Source: Ascaphus truei
Lineage: Eukaryota; Chordata; Amphibia; Anura; Ascaphidae
Assembly (NCBI GenBank): GCA_036426205.1
Contig: CM071579.1
Span: forward strand, 19,041,480 to 19,105,479
Direction: 5' to 3'
DNA length: 64,000 nt
The notes beneath the pieces are model-generated. The model made no database searches. It was not told the origin of the DNA and worked only from the letters and a program-made list of their open reading frames with translations. Below, one piece after another: positions 51,721 to 62,780 of the stretch (positions are counted from its first letter, which is position 1; the number at the start of each line of letters is the position of its first letter). The translations under genes were made by a program, and so were the position numbers.

Positions 51721-53211
51721 GAGCCCCCATCACATTAACAGGAGATTCAAGTATAAAAAGATAATTGCTGCATAAAAATGTGTGTGCAAGGTGGTGGAAA
51801 ATCTCCCAAACATCACAGAAAAACTAGATATCAGAGGAAAATAAAAATGCCGTTGGGAAGTACCATATTCAGCTACGTTCCTGTTTGGTCTGCTGAACCG
51901 ATGCATTCTAGGCTATTTAGTATACAAAGCACCCTACCTATATTATTTTATTTTTAGGAAATTATACATCGAGCGTTACCTCCTAAGCACAGTGTTATGA
52001 TGACAATGCACATATAATAAAATAGGGAAAACCAACACTTTTTCATAGACGTGCCTTTCTGCCATATTAAATGTATAGTGTCCTGACTGCTGACAAACAT
52101 GTACATACCCCCCCCCCCCCATCCCCTGCCCATTTCCGAGCAATGCATCAGAAAATTAAATAGGCAGGGCTCTATTCTCAGAACCGTTTCATGGTCCACG
52201 CAAAAATCAACAGAAATGATCATATGTGTACTAGATTCTGACATTATAGCAGCTCCCTATACACTGCAAGCTTTGGTGAAGGTTCCACTGGGAGAACCAG
52301 TACATTTGATCCAATAGTGAGATCAGTGCAAACCTGGTACTCTGGCAGAGTATAGATGATGTACTGTTTATTTGGAGAGGGGACCATCCTATCAATGTAT
52401 AACAAATCTTAATGATAATGACTGGAATTTGGTTTTTACTTCCACACATAGTAAACTGGAAGTTTTTGGATCTTGTTATCTATGTAAAGAATGAGAAGAT
52501 AGAAACAAGGCATTTCAATAAAAAGGTGGGTTGTAACAGCTACATATTAGCAAGTAGCAACCACCATCCAAGATCGTTATCGAACATTCCACATGGACGG
52601 TTCCGTCGTATTATATGGAACTATTCTAAGGATGTAATGTTTTAAGAACAGGCTAGCTCTTTGAAAGAGTTTCTGGAAAAGGGTTACAAATGTACAATAA
52701 CCTATCAGAAAATGAAAAAATGTAAAAAGTGAACTTATTAAATATAAAGAAAAAGAAAATAATGAAATAGAAAGTGTGACGATAGTGGCAATGAGGCTCT
52801 TATAATAAAGGGGAAGCCTAGCCATTGTGCTGTTGTCTGGATGAATTTACTGGGTTGCCTGAGACTACATTTTTTGCATGATTAGTGCATTGTTACATAT
52901 TCATCTTTCCAAGATTCATTCTTATTTGATATAAATATATCATTATATATAATGATATAATCAAAAAATAAATAGATGATACCGTTCTGTGGCTGACGAA
53001 ATGCTTTTATAATGATATATATATAATTAAATATGTTTTTGATTTAACATCTACTTATTTATATGCAACCATTATATTTTGTATTTAGCATGTAAAGTGG
53101 TTTATATTTTACGAATCCCATGATCGTAATAATATTTTGGTTATAGATCTTCATTGAGTATATTCCATGATGTGCATTTAATATATTCTTTTGTTTTCCT
53201 TCATTGTTATA
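51721..53211. other. No recognisable gene; one repeat terminus
   Basis: AT-rich. A fragment at 52976-53010 carries the ACCGTTCTGTGGCTGACGAA terminus shared with 1961-2466. The rest is unassigned. Confidence 0.5.
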
Positions 53212-54128
53212 CAGCTGAACCCCGTTATAACGCGGTGCTCGGGGTCCACATAATGAGACCACGTTATAACCGGGATCGCGAAAATAAAGAAACATCTATT
53301 TATTTATTTTTTAAACAAAATGGCCACCACGCTCAGGGGTTCTGCGAGGACTTACTTGGCATCTGCAGCTCTCTCCTCTCCCTGCTTCATCAGCTTCCAG
53401 AGAGGGAGAGTAGGGAGCTGGGAGAGACGTGGAGAATATTTCTTAGATGTAAATGTTTGTCTAAATCTGTGCAAAAAGGCATCAGGACTACAACTCCAGC
53501 ATACCCTTCTCAGCCTATCAGAGTGCAGACTGAGATAGAGGCCTGGAACATAAGCGACCTCCCTACTGCACACAATGAACAGGTAGGGAATGTGTGTGTG
53601 TGTGTGTCTTTTTTCTTTATGGATTTGGAAACAGTTGAAATTTATTGCTAATGGTTATATTCCCACTGTGACGATACCTGATGTAACATAACAGTGGTAA
53701 TTATATACTCCAAGTGTAATGTTACAAAATACTCCCTGTGTGTCTCAGACTGTAAACACCTGGTCAGAGCTTTATTATCCATCGCAAACTAGCAAACACA
53801 ACAAGAAAATAATAAGTTTGAGTAGATCGGGTTGTTTGCTAGTATTTGGAGTGGAGGGAAGTGTGAGACCAACATGAAAACTATTTAATAAAGGTTGAGG
53901 TTAAAGACCTGCAAGGACAGCAGCATGGGACATTTTCTTTAGAAAGATGCCTTGTCTTGTTCCCATTTCTTTCTGTGTCTCCAGTAGGGAATGGCTGCTG
54001 TGTGTAGTCAAGTGTGTGTGTGATTAAAGTTTGTAAAAAAAAAAAAAATAATTAAACCGGAGCCACGCTGACACCGCGTTGTATGCGGATCCGTGTTGTA
54101 GCGGATCACGCTATAACGGGGTTGAGAT
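53212..54128. mobile_element. Transposon-like element with AACCCCGTTATAACG ends
   Basis: CAGCTGAACCCCGTTATAACG at the left and CGCTATAACGGGGTTGAGAT at the right are inverted over about 20 bp and enclose about 900 bp. Related CpG words (GCGGATC, ACGCGGT) occur just inside both ends. The middle has short frames with no transposase motif, so it is probably non-autonomous. Confidence 0.65.
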
Positions 54129-54141
54129 ATATATATATAGA

Positions 54142-54297
54142 CAGTGGTTGACAAATCACCAAAAAATGTACTCGCCACACAAAAAAATCTACTCGCCACC
54201 TAGTACCAAACGTGTGCTGCTTGGGCCAATATTTACTCGCCCGGGGGTTAAATCCACTCGCCTGGGGCGAGCAAATGTATAGGTTTGTCGAACACTG
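54142..54297. mobile_element. hAT-like MITE with exact 8-bp duplication
   Basis: CAGTGGTTGACAAATCACC at the left and TTTGTCGAACACTG at the right. TATATAGA is present exactly at 54134-54141 and 54298-54305. The interior repeats the word ACTCGCC several times. The similar terminus at 1103 suggests a common family. Confidence 0.85.
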
Positions 54298-54305
54298 TAT
54301 ATAGA

Positions 54306-54847
54306 TATATATATGTGATGTGCTCAAGCAGAAAGTGTTTGAGGGGAGGTACATCGGACCCAGCACCTTCCTGGGTGTGTTCCCTTCCCTCTCACCTGAG
54401 CCCTTATTAATGAGCTGCACTTTAAAAAAACAGCACAGACCACTTCCTGGGCAGCTGCTAATCTGAAGGCACATACACAGACTAGAAAGCTGAGATTATA
54501 GTGGGGTCTACGGCGACGCGACCGCATGACGTCAGCTGTCGCCATCCTACAGCGTTTCCTGCACTCTGGTGCAGGAGACAGATCGCGACTGGGGGTGCAT
54601 GGCGGTGAGCGGTAAGCCCTCACTGGCTGAAACGCTTTCAATTTTAAACTAGCCGGAGAGTCGATCCATTGGAGCTAATGTGATAACTGAGCTCACATTC
54701 ACAGCATATTACTGATTATTGCAGCAATGTTGTATTGTTTTTTTATATTAATAAATTGCATACTAATAGGAGCATTTTTTTCATAATACTGCAGGACACT
54801 CATAAGCTAACAGTCATAGTATTCTGCAAGTAGCTGTTTGAAGGTAA
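54306..54847. other. No gene; CpG-containing repeat-like part
   Basis: 54495-54660 (GGCGACGCGACCGCATGACG onward) resembles the CpG-rich MITE material at 32.9-33.4 and 62.2-62.8 kb, but termini are not clear. Confidence 0.4.
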
Positions 54848-55182
54848 TACAGGCATACCCCGCTTTAAGTACACTCACTTTAAGTACACTCGCGAGTAAG
54901 TACACATCGCCCAATAGGCAAACGGCAGCTCACGCATGCGCCTGTCACCACGTCCTGAACAGCAATACCGGCTCCCTACCTGTACCGAAGCTGTGCGCAA
55001 GCAGGGAGACTATAGAGCCTGTTACAAATGCATTATTTACATCAGTTATGCACGTATATAACGATTGCAGTACAGTACATGCATCGATAAGTGGGAAAAG
55101 GTAGAGCTTCACTTTAAGTACATTTTCGCTTTACATACATGCTCCGGTCCCATTGCGTACGTTAATGCGGGGTATGCCTGTA
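54848..55182. mobile_element. TA-flanked MITE (CAGGCATACCCCGC family)
   Basis: TACAGGCATACCCCGC at 54848 and GCGGGGTATGCCTGTA ending at 55182 are perfect 16-base inverses including the TA target. The interior repeats CTTTAAGTACA words near both ends. 335 bp, non-coding, Tc1/mariner-like by its TA target. Confidence 0.9.
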
Positions 55183-55437
55183 CACTAGTAGTGCTTGTTT
55201 TTGTCATCTCTTGTCATTCACGTGTATCCGTGATTGGATGAGGTGATCTTCACAAGAATCTTCAGAATCCACAGATCAGCTGAGCAGACCTACTGTAGAT
55301 TGACTTTCCACATATGGGTTTGTTTGCATGCTGATTAGTACCATATCAGCTGGATTGTCATCTTAGGCGCCATATAGGTCTTTTTTGCATCCTATCATTT
55401 TCTGGTTTAGAGATAACCATCTAGACCGGTTAGGCAG

Positions 55438-55839
55438 TGTAAGAGACATGTGCAGTGGTATGCAAATGGAGACTGTTTTAGGGTGAAATTATATCTTGGC
55501 TTTATTGAGCCTATTCCTTTATCCAGGTGGCCCTCCATGTCAGTCTCTGGCAGGTTCCTGAGTCTTTGTGTCCAGGAAATATTGGTCTCTGGGTGCCTGG
55601 ATGTCTTGATCTCAGCACAGCCTTTGTGCACAAGACAGTGTCTGTGTGCAGGCTTCTCTGCTCTCCTTCTGTCAGCCCAAATGTGAGCTAAGGAATCTCT
55701 CTCCTGTGTCTCACATCAGGCTTTTTGTAAGAGTCCTAATCAACCAGGTGGAAACTGGATGATTGCCTGTGTGTAATTAACCAGCACACTGCTGGATTTA
55801 GAGGCAGTTTCTCTCAAACAGTGATAAGTCCCTGTTACA
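55438..55839 (-). mobile_element. Solo LTR, 402 bp (same family as 32275-32700)
   Basis: TGTAAGAGACATG at the left and CCCTGTTACA at the right. GGCAG is exact at 55433-55437 and 55840-55844. It shares GGTATGCAAATGGAGAC, GGCTTTATTGAGCC and AGGCAGTTTCT..GATAAGTCCC with the other copy. The AATAAA on the minus strand lies at 55506-55501. Confidence 0.9.
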
Positions 55840-55844
55840 GGCAG

Positions 55845-57339
55845 CCTTTGGACTTCAAGGACTATTGGAACTTTATTACTATCAAATGATATATTATTTT
55901 TTATATATTCACATAACTAGCGCTTGTTCACTCATTTTCACCAAAATTAAAACTTGATTACGCTATCTGCGCTGTTCTCTTCTCTCTGAGCATCTCTGAG
56001 TTCCATTCTGTGTTCCATTGGGCGTCGCAATAAGGAGAACACGGAGGAGATATCCAGGAGTCTACAACACCTTCGATACACCATTATACAAAGACATTTT
56101 TCTGTTAGTGTAACACTTTAGAGTGGAGGATCACATTGTTTGCGTGATGTATTTTTTATTTTTGCGCCATAGGGTTTTTTTTCTTGTTTGAAGGTTGCAC
56201 AAGAGACTGAAACACAGGCATAGGGAAGGTTAAGCAAGGAAGAATGGCTTTGGGGTATATGATCTCTTTCCTATTTATCTTTACAAAAGAAGAAAATTAA
56301 TGGCAGACGATGCTTCGGTATTCATGTTTCTGTAATTTCAGTTGTAAAATAGAATTTGTGGAGGAGCGTAAGTTAAAATCTTCGGTCCAGTTTGAACCAA
56401 ACGCTGATCTGCGAGTAATGGATATCTACAGTATAAACTTCTACAGTGAGCAATAAACCCCTGGCTGATCCAGCCTCTGCACTAGGCTGGTACTTTTCAA
56501 ATCCCATCTGTGGCCATGACAATCCTGTCTAAACATGTTAATAAACTATATACTTCTATATGTGTCTTAGGACATAATGTTGACCTTCTTTGGCCTCAAT
56601 GACAGCCGGTTTAAAAATGTTGAGAAGAGTAAGGTTTACAGGAAAGATTCTCTGATAGTGAATGGCACAATGGGGAATAATGATTTGTTTACGCTTATAA
56701 ATTGTACTCTTTTCCAACTGTTTTAATGTCCCACTTGTGGTATAAGCTTCAAAGTGAATCAATGTTGGTAAATGTTAAAAATTAATTTCCAGAAAACACA
56801 TCGATAATTATAATATGTAAATACATACCCTGTGCAGAGAGATAAACTAGATAATAATACATTTAGATTTTGGAAAGCTGTAATGCTTTATGCTGTAAAA
56901 ATGTTATACAGTACACAGCAGTTTAAGATGTCAAGATGGATTTATGAACCACTACGGTTGATGACAAAATGTCTATTCATTTGGTTCTCCAAAGTTCTAC
57001 ATGGACACAGTAAAGGCTACAGTATTTTCAAGGGGTTTCTCCCACGGGGACCCTAATTTGCGAAGACGTGCCATAACATAAGACCCCTCCCGGTGCCAAA
57101 AGATGCCTTACAACACATTCACTAGAAGCAGTCTAATAGCGCAGCTCTGCCAAGTAAATATGGCCCTATACTGTATGTCTATGAAACACACAATGAAGGG
57201 AAAACATTGGCTTCCATGGCAGTCCGTTCTGTCTACTCTATCGTGGGATTCCATGATGCAAAACAGGTCCTGTCTTGTGTCAAGACTTTAACTTTTACCA
57301 TTGTCTGTGTGGGAGCAACTAGAAGTCCCCCGGTGATGG
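55845..57339. other. No recognisable feature
   Basis: AT-rich unassigned sequence. Confidence 0.5.
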
Positions 57340-57640
57340 TGCTTCATGTCCAGGGCTGTAGCTGTAGCCCAGGGCCCCGCTCTCCAGGGCGACCAATCCA
57401 AATTTGTCTTGGCACTCGTCGACTGCGTGAAGAGCGCTTGCCGACCGCACATGCACGATTAGCACTATCCGGCTGCTCGTGCGCATGCGGCACTTGCCGA
57501 CCACATGAGCGACCCGCAAACGCCAATCACGCACACGCACAAGCAGCTGACAAGTGTCAATCGCGCATGTGCAGTTGGCAAGTGCCGATCAAAAATGTTG
57601 GGCGTGGGGCCCGCGCATGCCTACCTACACCACTGCTCAG
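57340..57640. repeat. CpG-rich dispersed-repeat-like block
   Basis: It starts around CCAGGGCTGTAGCTGTAGCC and contains many GCGCATG and GCACATG words (for example CGTGCGCATGCGG near 57478). The 189-codon plus frame across it (57207-57776) is composition-driven. Confidence 0.45.
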
Positions 57641-58194
57641 ATCCAAAGTGAGAAGTGTCATCTATTTGAGCCATTCAAAGGAGTGTTTAATATTGGTTTT
57701 GCATGTCCTCTACAACCTGACTAATATTAACACTGCATACATTCTGGACAGTGTGATACTACTTAGATTGCAATAGCAAACAGAGAATAAACTCCAAGGA
57801 CCGATGCTCCAAATGCATGCAGGTAAGTTCTACAATGTCCACAGTCAATGTAATAATAAAATAAGCGCTACCGATCAGTTCCCTGAATCTTAGTAACATG
57901 AACCGGGGAGTGAGACTGTGCCCACGAGACTGAGCATCAGGACGGGGCTAAAAAGTGGTAGGGAGACAAGCAGGCAGTAATGTCGTGTTCCCCACGTGGA
58001 ACTCAGTTGCCGGCAAACGGCAGCTAATCTCTGCCACTACCCTCACGCATCCCGGCGTCCCAAGCACAGCCCAACAGCCCCGTAAAGCGTGAGTACTCAC
58101 AACCTTGACTCGTCGAGTTCAATCCTCAAGCGCTGTATGCTGGGAAATCAATCAGGTGCGCTGTAGAGCGTGCTCCAGCCCAAAATTCAAAGGA

Positions 58195-58388
58195 GAAAGA
58201 AGGCACTGCAATGGCGGTTCACAGCTCACCGTGGGGGTACAATCAAATGCTTCCAAACGCCATTAGAAAAAAGGTTGTTTAATCAGTGCATGTAGAGACA
58301 GTTCTGCCACAGAGTAACAGTGACGCGTTTCGGCCAACCAATAGGACCCCACGGTGAGCTGTGAACCGCCATTGCAGTGCCTTCTTTC
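58195..58388 (-). repeat. GAAACGCGT repeat bounded by a perfect 42-bp inverted repeat
   Basis: 58195-58236 is the exact reverse complement of 58347-58388 (GAAAGAAGGCACTGCAATGG at the start). Between them, on the minus strand, lies GGCCGAAACGCGTCA (58335-58321). AAGAAGGCACTGCAAT, inverted, is the ATTGCAGTGCCTTCTT end that follows GAAAC repeats, so the element's own 3' part is duplicated in front of it. Confidence 0.75.
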
Positions 58389-58545
58389 AACTTAGATTGC
58401 AAGCTCTTCGGGGCAGGGTCTCCCTTTGCCTTATGTTGTCACTTACCTGTTGCAGGTATTCCCATTGTTTTGTACTTGGCTTGTATTGTACATTTGTAAC
58501 AAGCTGGGAACAATGTTGGAGCTATATAAATAAAACTATACATAC
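58389..58545 (+). mobile_element. L2-like LINE/SINE 3' tail
   Basis: TTAGATTGCAAGCTCTTCGG, GGGCAGGG and a GGAGCTATATAAATAAAAC end, a common vertebrate L2-type 3' tail. Strongly 5' truncated. It starts exactly where the preceding inverted repeat stops. Confidence 0.75.
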
Positions 58546-59496
58546 ATGCATACCTTCTTTTTAACTTCACAATGCATCGTTCTTTGTCTACATTTTGGAG
58601 ATGCTGCGTTTATAAACCTTCCACCTAGATTAATTTTTTTTCCAAAATAAATACATATATTTTTTAAATGTTCCTTTTCTATAGTAAACTGAATGTTTTC
58701 CCTGATAAAACTTAGAAATACGTTTTAATTGAATAAAATCAAATAACAGTGCTAACAGTGGGAAGTGCTAATCCTCCAGAGCTGAACTGAGCTATTTATA
58801 GCCCTGGAAACCCCCTGATTCCCAAGATCCTAAAATGGGGAAGTAACCACCACCACTTCCTGCTTTCTAAAGGGGGGAAGAAAATGGCCGCTCAATGATG
58901 GTGCGGCTTCCTAATTGCCCTGGAATTTGCAGACAATCTTTCTGTCCTCTGGAGGGAGATTTAAACCCAAGTACGTCACTAGTAAGTACTGTATCTCAGG
59001 AAACAGGGGGTACCCCATGCTGAAAACAGCATGGGGGAGGGGTGGGCACCCTGACTGCTACTTCGTTATTCCTGCCGGGCCAGACAATGCACTGCACTTT
59101 GTACAGCAGTCACACAGAAGTCTCGCCTTAATCATGGGGAGCGGTAAGGCAATGTCCTCATGTATTCAAGCAAGACCGAAGTCAGTGAAGCATAAAATCA
59201 GTTGTTTACAACTGGCTCCATTTTGATTGAGGGGGCAGCTATTATTCTAACAGCCAGGGCATTAACTGGTCACACACAATACAATGGTACCCATTTCAAC
59301 AAAAGCAGCAAATCTTTCAAACAATCAGCACTGGAGGAGGACAGAGTGACGGTACCACTGGCTCTCTAAATACTGAAAAGGGTAAATTATAGGGAGCAGC
59401 TACACTAAAAGCAGCGTTTTTCTCAACATTACAAATAAATATGCCCCCTGCATATCAATATACTTCCAGTCCCTGCAAACTGCCTTCAATTTAGAG
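58546..59496. other. No recognisable feature
   Basis: Unassigned. Contains CCTGGAATTTGCAGACAATC and similar non-coding sequence. Confidence 0.5.
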
Positions 59497-61290
59497 CAGT
59501 GTTTCCCAATATGGGGTTCTGGAACCTTTAGGGGCTTGTAAAGGCATTTCTCCGAGGGGCTTGTAAAGGCATTTCTCCGAGGGGCTTGTAAAGGTGTCTC
59601 CTAGGGGCTTGTAAAGGTGTCTCCTAGGGGCTTGTAAGGGTGTCTCCTAGGGGCTTGTAAATGTGTCTCCTAGGGGCTTGTAAACGTATCTCATAGGGGC
59701 TTGTAAAGGTGTCTCCTAGGGGCTTGTAAGGGTGTCTCCTAGGGGCTTGTAAAGGCATTTCTCCGAGGGGCTTGTAAAGGTGTCTCCTAGGGGCTTGTAA
59801 GGGTGTCTCCTAGGGGCTTGTAAAGGTGTCTCCTAGGGGCTTGTAAAGGTGTCTCCTAGGGGCTTGTAAGGGTGTCTCCTAGGGGCTTGTAAAGATGTCT
59901 CCTAGGCGCTTGTAAAGGTGTCTCCTAGGGGCTTGTAAAGGCATTTCTCCGAGGGGCTTGTAAGGGTGTCTCCTAGGGTCTTGTAAGGGTGTCTCCTAGG
60001 GGCTTGTAAAGGTGTCTCCTAGGGGCTTGTAAAGGTGTCTCCTAGGGGCTTGTAAAGGTGTCTCCTAGGGGCTTGTAAAGGCATTTCTCCGAGGGGCTTG
60101 TAAGGGTGTCTCCTAGGGGCTTGTAAGGGTGTCTCCTAGGGGCTTGTAAAGGTGTCTCCTAAGGGGCTTGTAAGGTGTCTCCTAGGTGTAGCGTTGTTAG
60201 TAGGGGCTTGTCAGTATTGCTCGAGAAAACAGGGCGTGTACAAGGTGTCTCCTGGGACTTGTAAAGGTGTCCCTAGGTCTGGTTAAAGGCATGTTTCTCC
60301 GATGGGCTTGTAAAGGTGTCTCCTATGGGTCTTGTAAGGGGGTGTCTCCTAGGGCGTTGTAAACGCATCTTATAGGGGCTTGTAAAGGTGTCTCCTAGGG
60401 GCTTGTAAGGTGTTCCCTAGGGGGCTTGTAAAGGTGTCTCCTGGGACTTGTAAAGGGCGTCCCTAGGGCTTGTAAGGGTCTCCCTGCTGGGGTCTTGTAA
60501 AGGTGTCTCCTAGGGGCTTGTAAAGGGTTCTCCTAGGGCTAGTAAGGGTGTTCTCCTTGGACTTGTAAGTTGGTCTCCTAGGGCTAGTAAAGGTGTTTCC
60601 ATAGGGCAGCAAGGGTGTCTCCAGGGGCTAGTAAAGGTGTCCTCCTAGGGGCTTGTAAAGGTGTCCTCCTAGGGGCTAGTAAGGGTGTCTCCTAGGGGCT
60701 TGTAAGTGGTCTCCTAGGGGCTTGTAAAGGTGTACTCCTAGGGGCTTGTAAAGGTGTCTCCTGTGACTTGGTAAAGTCGTCTCCTAGGGGCTGTAAGGGT
60801 GTCTCCTAGGGGCTTGTAAAGGTGTCTCCTAGGGGCTTGTAAAGGGTGTCCTCCTAGGGCTTGTAAGTGTCTTGAGACTAAAGGTCCAGGGAAGTTCCTC
60901 AGGGGTTAAAGGTGTCTGCCTGGGATTGTAACCGTCTCAGGGCTGTAAGCTCCTAGGGGCTGTATAACAGTCTCCTAGGGCTAGGGTGTCTCCAAGGGGC
61001 TTGTAATAAAGGTGGTCTTCCTTTGGAACTTGTAAAAGCGGTCCTCCTAGGGGCTTGTAAAGGTGTCTCCTAGGGGCTAGTAAGGGTGTCTCCTAGGGGC
61101 TAGTAAAGGTGTCTCCTAGGGGCTAGTAAAGGTGTCTCCTAGGGGCTAGTAAGGGTGTCTCCTAGGGGCTAGTAAAGGTGTCTCCTAGGGGCTAGTAAGG
61201 GTGTCTCCTAGGGGCTAGTAAGGGTGTTTCCTAGGGGCTTGTAAAGGTGTCTCCTAGGGACTTGTAAAGGTGTCTCCTAGGGGCTTTCCC
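59497..61290 (+). repeat. 23-bp minisatellite, about 75 units
   Basis: The unit is GGGGCTTGTAAAGGTGTCTC plus CTA, with an interspersed variant GGCATTTCTCCGA. The left edge CAGTGTTTCCCAATATGG at 59497 looks like a hAT-type terminus, so the array probably expanded inside a MITE. Units are nearly perfect at 59520-60170 and 61060-61280. The middle is full of one-base insertions and deletions. Confidence 0.95.
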
Positions 61291-61559
61291 GACAAGAGTC
61301 TATACCGGTGGATCCCAGGCAGTATAGGAGGTTCCTGAGCTCGTGTGGGGATTGTGCACTTAGTAAGGCCCCAAACTGCACCTTAGTGTGGGTGGTATAG
61401 CTCTCTATTAAAGCAGGAGCTTGTAAAGTCGCTTCCCGCAATGCTTTGCATCCACAGCGGCACGTGGGGTGTGACTTTAGAAGATCCCAAGTGAGTGACA
61501 GTTATACCCCCCCCCCCCAGGCCGAGGGGCAGTTTGGGACATTATTAAGTGTGAATAGG

Positions 61560-61800
61560 CAATAAAATGTATTACGTGTTCGCAGGACACATCCTCCACA
61601 AAAAAAGAAGAAACCGGCACTCCAATGGTCTTCATACAAAAAAAAGAGTTTAATTCACACAGATCGACATTTCGGTCAAACACACTGACCTTTGTCACGA
61701 TAAAGTGGTGTGCATACAACGCACCTTTATATACGTAACTGAAGTGAACTACTTTACGTGATACAGGTGAAGGGGACATAACTAATTACCGCCCGTGGAA
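61560..61800 (-). repeat. GAAATG-type repeat with perfect 5-bp hairpin
   Basis: Minus strand: CGTGACAAAG leads into GGTCA (61690-61686), loop, TGACC (61678-61674) and GAAATGTCG. Further on are AATTAAACTC and ATTGGAGTGCCGGTTTCTTC. The last word parallels ATTGCAGTGCCTTCTTTC in the 58.3-kb repeat. A poly-C run is at 61508-61520. Confidence 0.65.
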
Positions 61801-62179
61801 GTGACATCATCATGTTCGTGGGTGTATATTAAATCACTCCAATAGACAAGCAGTGATAATGTTAATCCCATTAAAAGAAATACCTGATTGCCTACTGCAG
61901 CAATCGTGAACAATTATTACCAACACGAAAATAGTGTGTAAAGTGTGTGCCGCAGTGACCGGGAGACAAACAGCTTACAAACTGACTGCATAAAAAACAT
62001 TTAAATGTCAAAGATCATTATTGCAACATATACAAGTCTTACTAAGTATTGTTCGAACGTAACATGGTGTCCCTATTGTTTAGCCATGTTGCCGAGCTGT
62101 AACTTTGTATAAGTATTGCTATAAAGAATTGATACAAAGAATGTAACTTGCAGCAGTCTATATGAAATTGCCTGTAAGG
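61801..62179. other. No recognisable feature
   Basis: Unassigned AT-rich sequence. Confidence 0.5.
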
Positions 62180-62780
62180 CCGAGCTGACAGTGTAGGAGT
62201 TGCTGCGTGCGAGTGCGCACGTCAAGCACAGCTCAGTTATTGGCCATCGCAGTTGCCCCAGTGCCTGCCGCCTGCGGGAGAAGAAACAGCGTTTTGAGGA
62301 GACAACACATTTTTGCCGCGTGACGTCAGCGGCACGTGAGCTGGTTCAGCCAATGAGGGCGAACCAGATTCGTGACACGTCTATGACGGGTCCGCCATGC
62401 CTCCCCAATCTCCTGCAGCCAAGAGAACAGATCACTGTGGCTGCAGGAGTGCGCACTGTCGCGCAGGTTGTATACGCTCTGCCTAAGGCATATATTATAG
62501 CAAGCGCTTGCGCGCCCACATGACGTTGCCCGTGAACACGTATATAGGTAAACCGATGATGCGCGTGACTAGGAGGCGTGGCCATGATATCACAAGGGTA
62601 GGCCTCACTGTGATTGGCTCACAGTGTCACGTGGCACAGCAGCCACTGGAAAAGACAAATGTCTTTGTCTTTCCACCCAGGTGCGGCGCCAACGCTGCCT
62701 GCCGTGCGCCGGCAGTGGATGCACTGTCATCGGAGACCGGTATCTTTCATTGCCGCGCACGCGCTTAGTGTAATACAAGC
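62180..62780. repeat. CpG-rich MITE-like block
   Basis: It contains GGAGGCGTGGCCATGATATC (shared with 33045-33358), GCCGCGTGACGTCAGCGGCA, a short palindrome around a CRE-like TGACGTCA (near 62318-62337), and repeated CACATGACG words. Termini are not resolved. Confidence 0.45.

Noticed and set aside
57207..57776. 189-codon ORF
   Set aside because: Spans a CpG-rich dispersed-repeat block, with overlapping minus frames also open and no recognisable domain.
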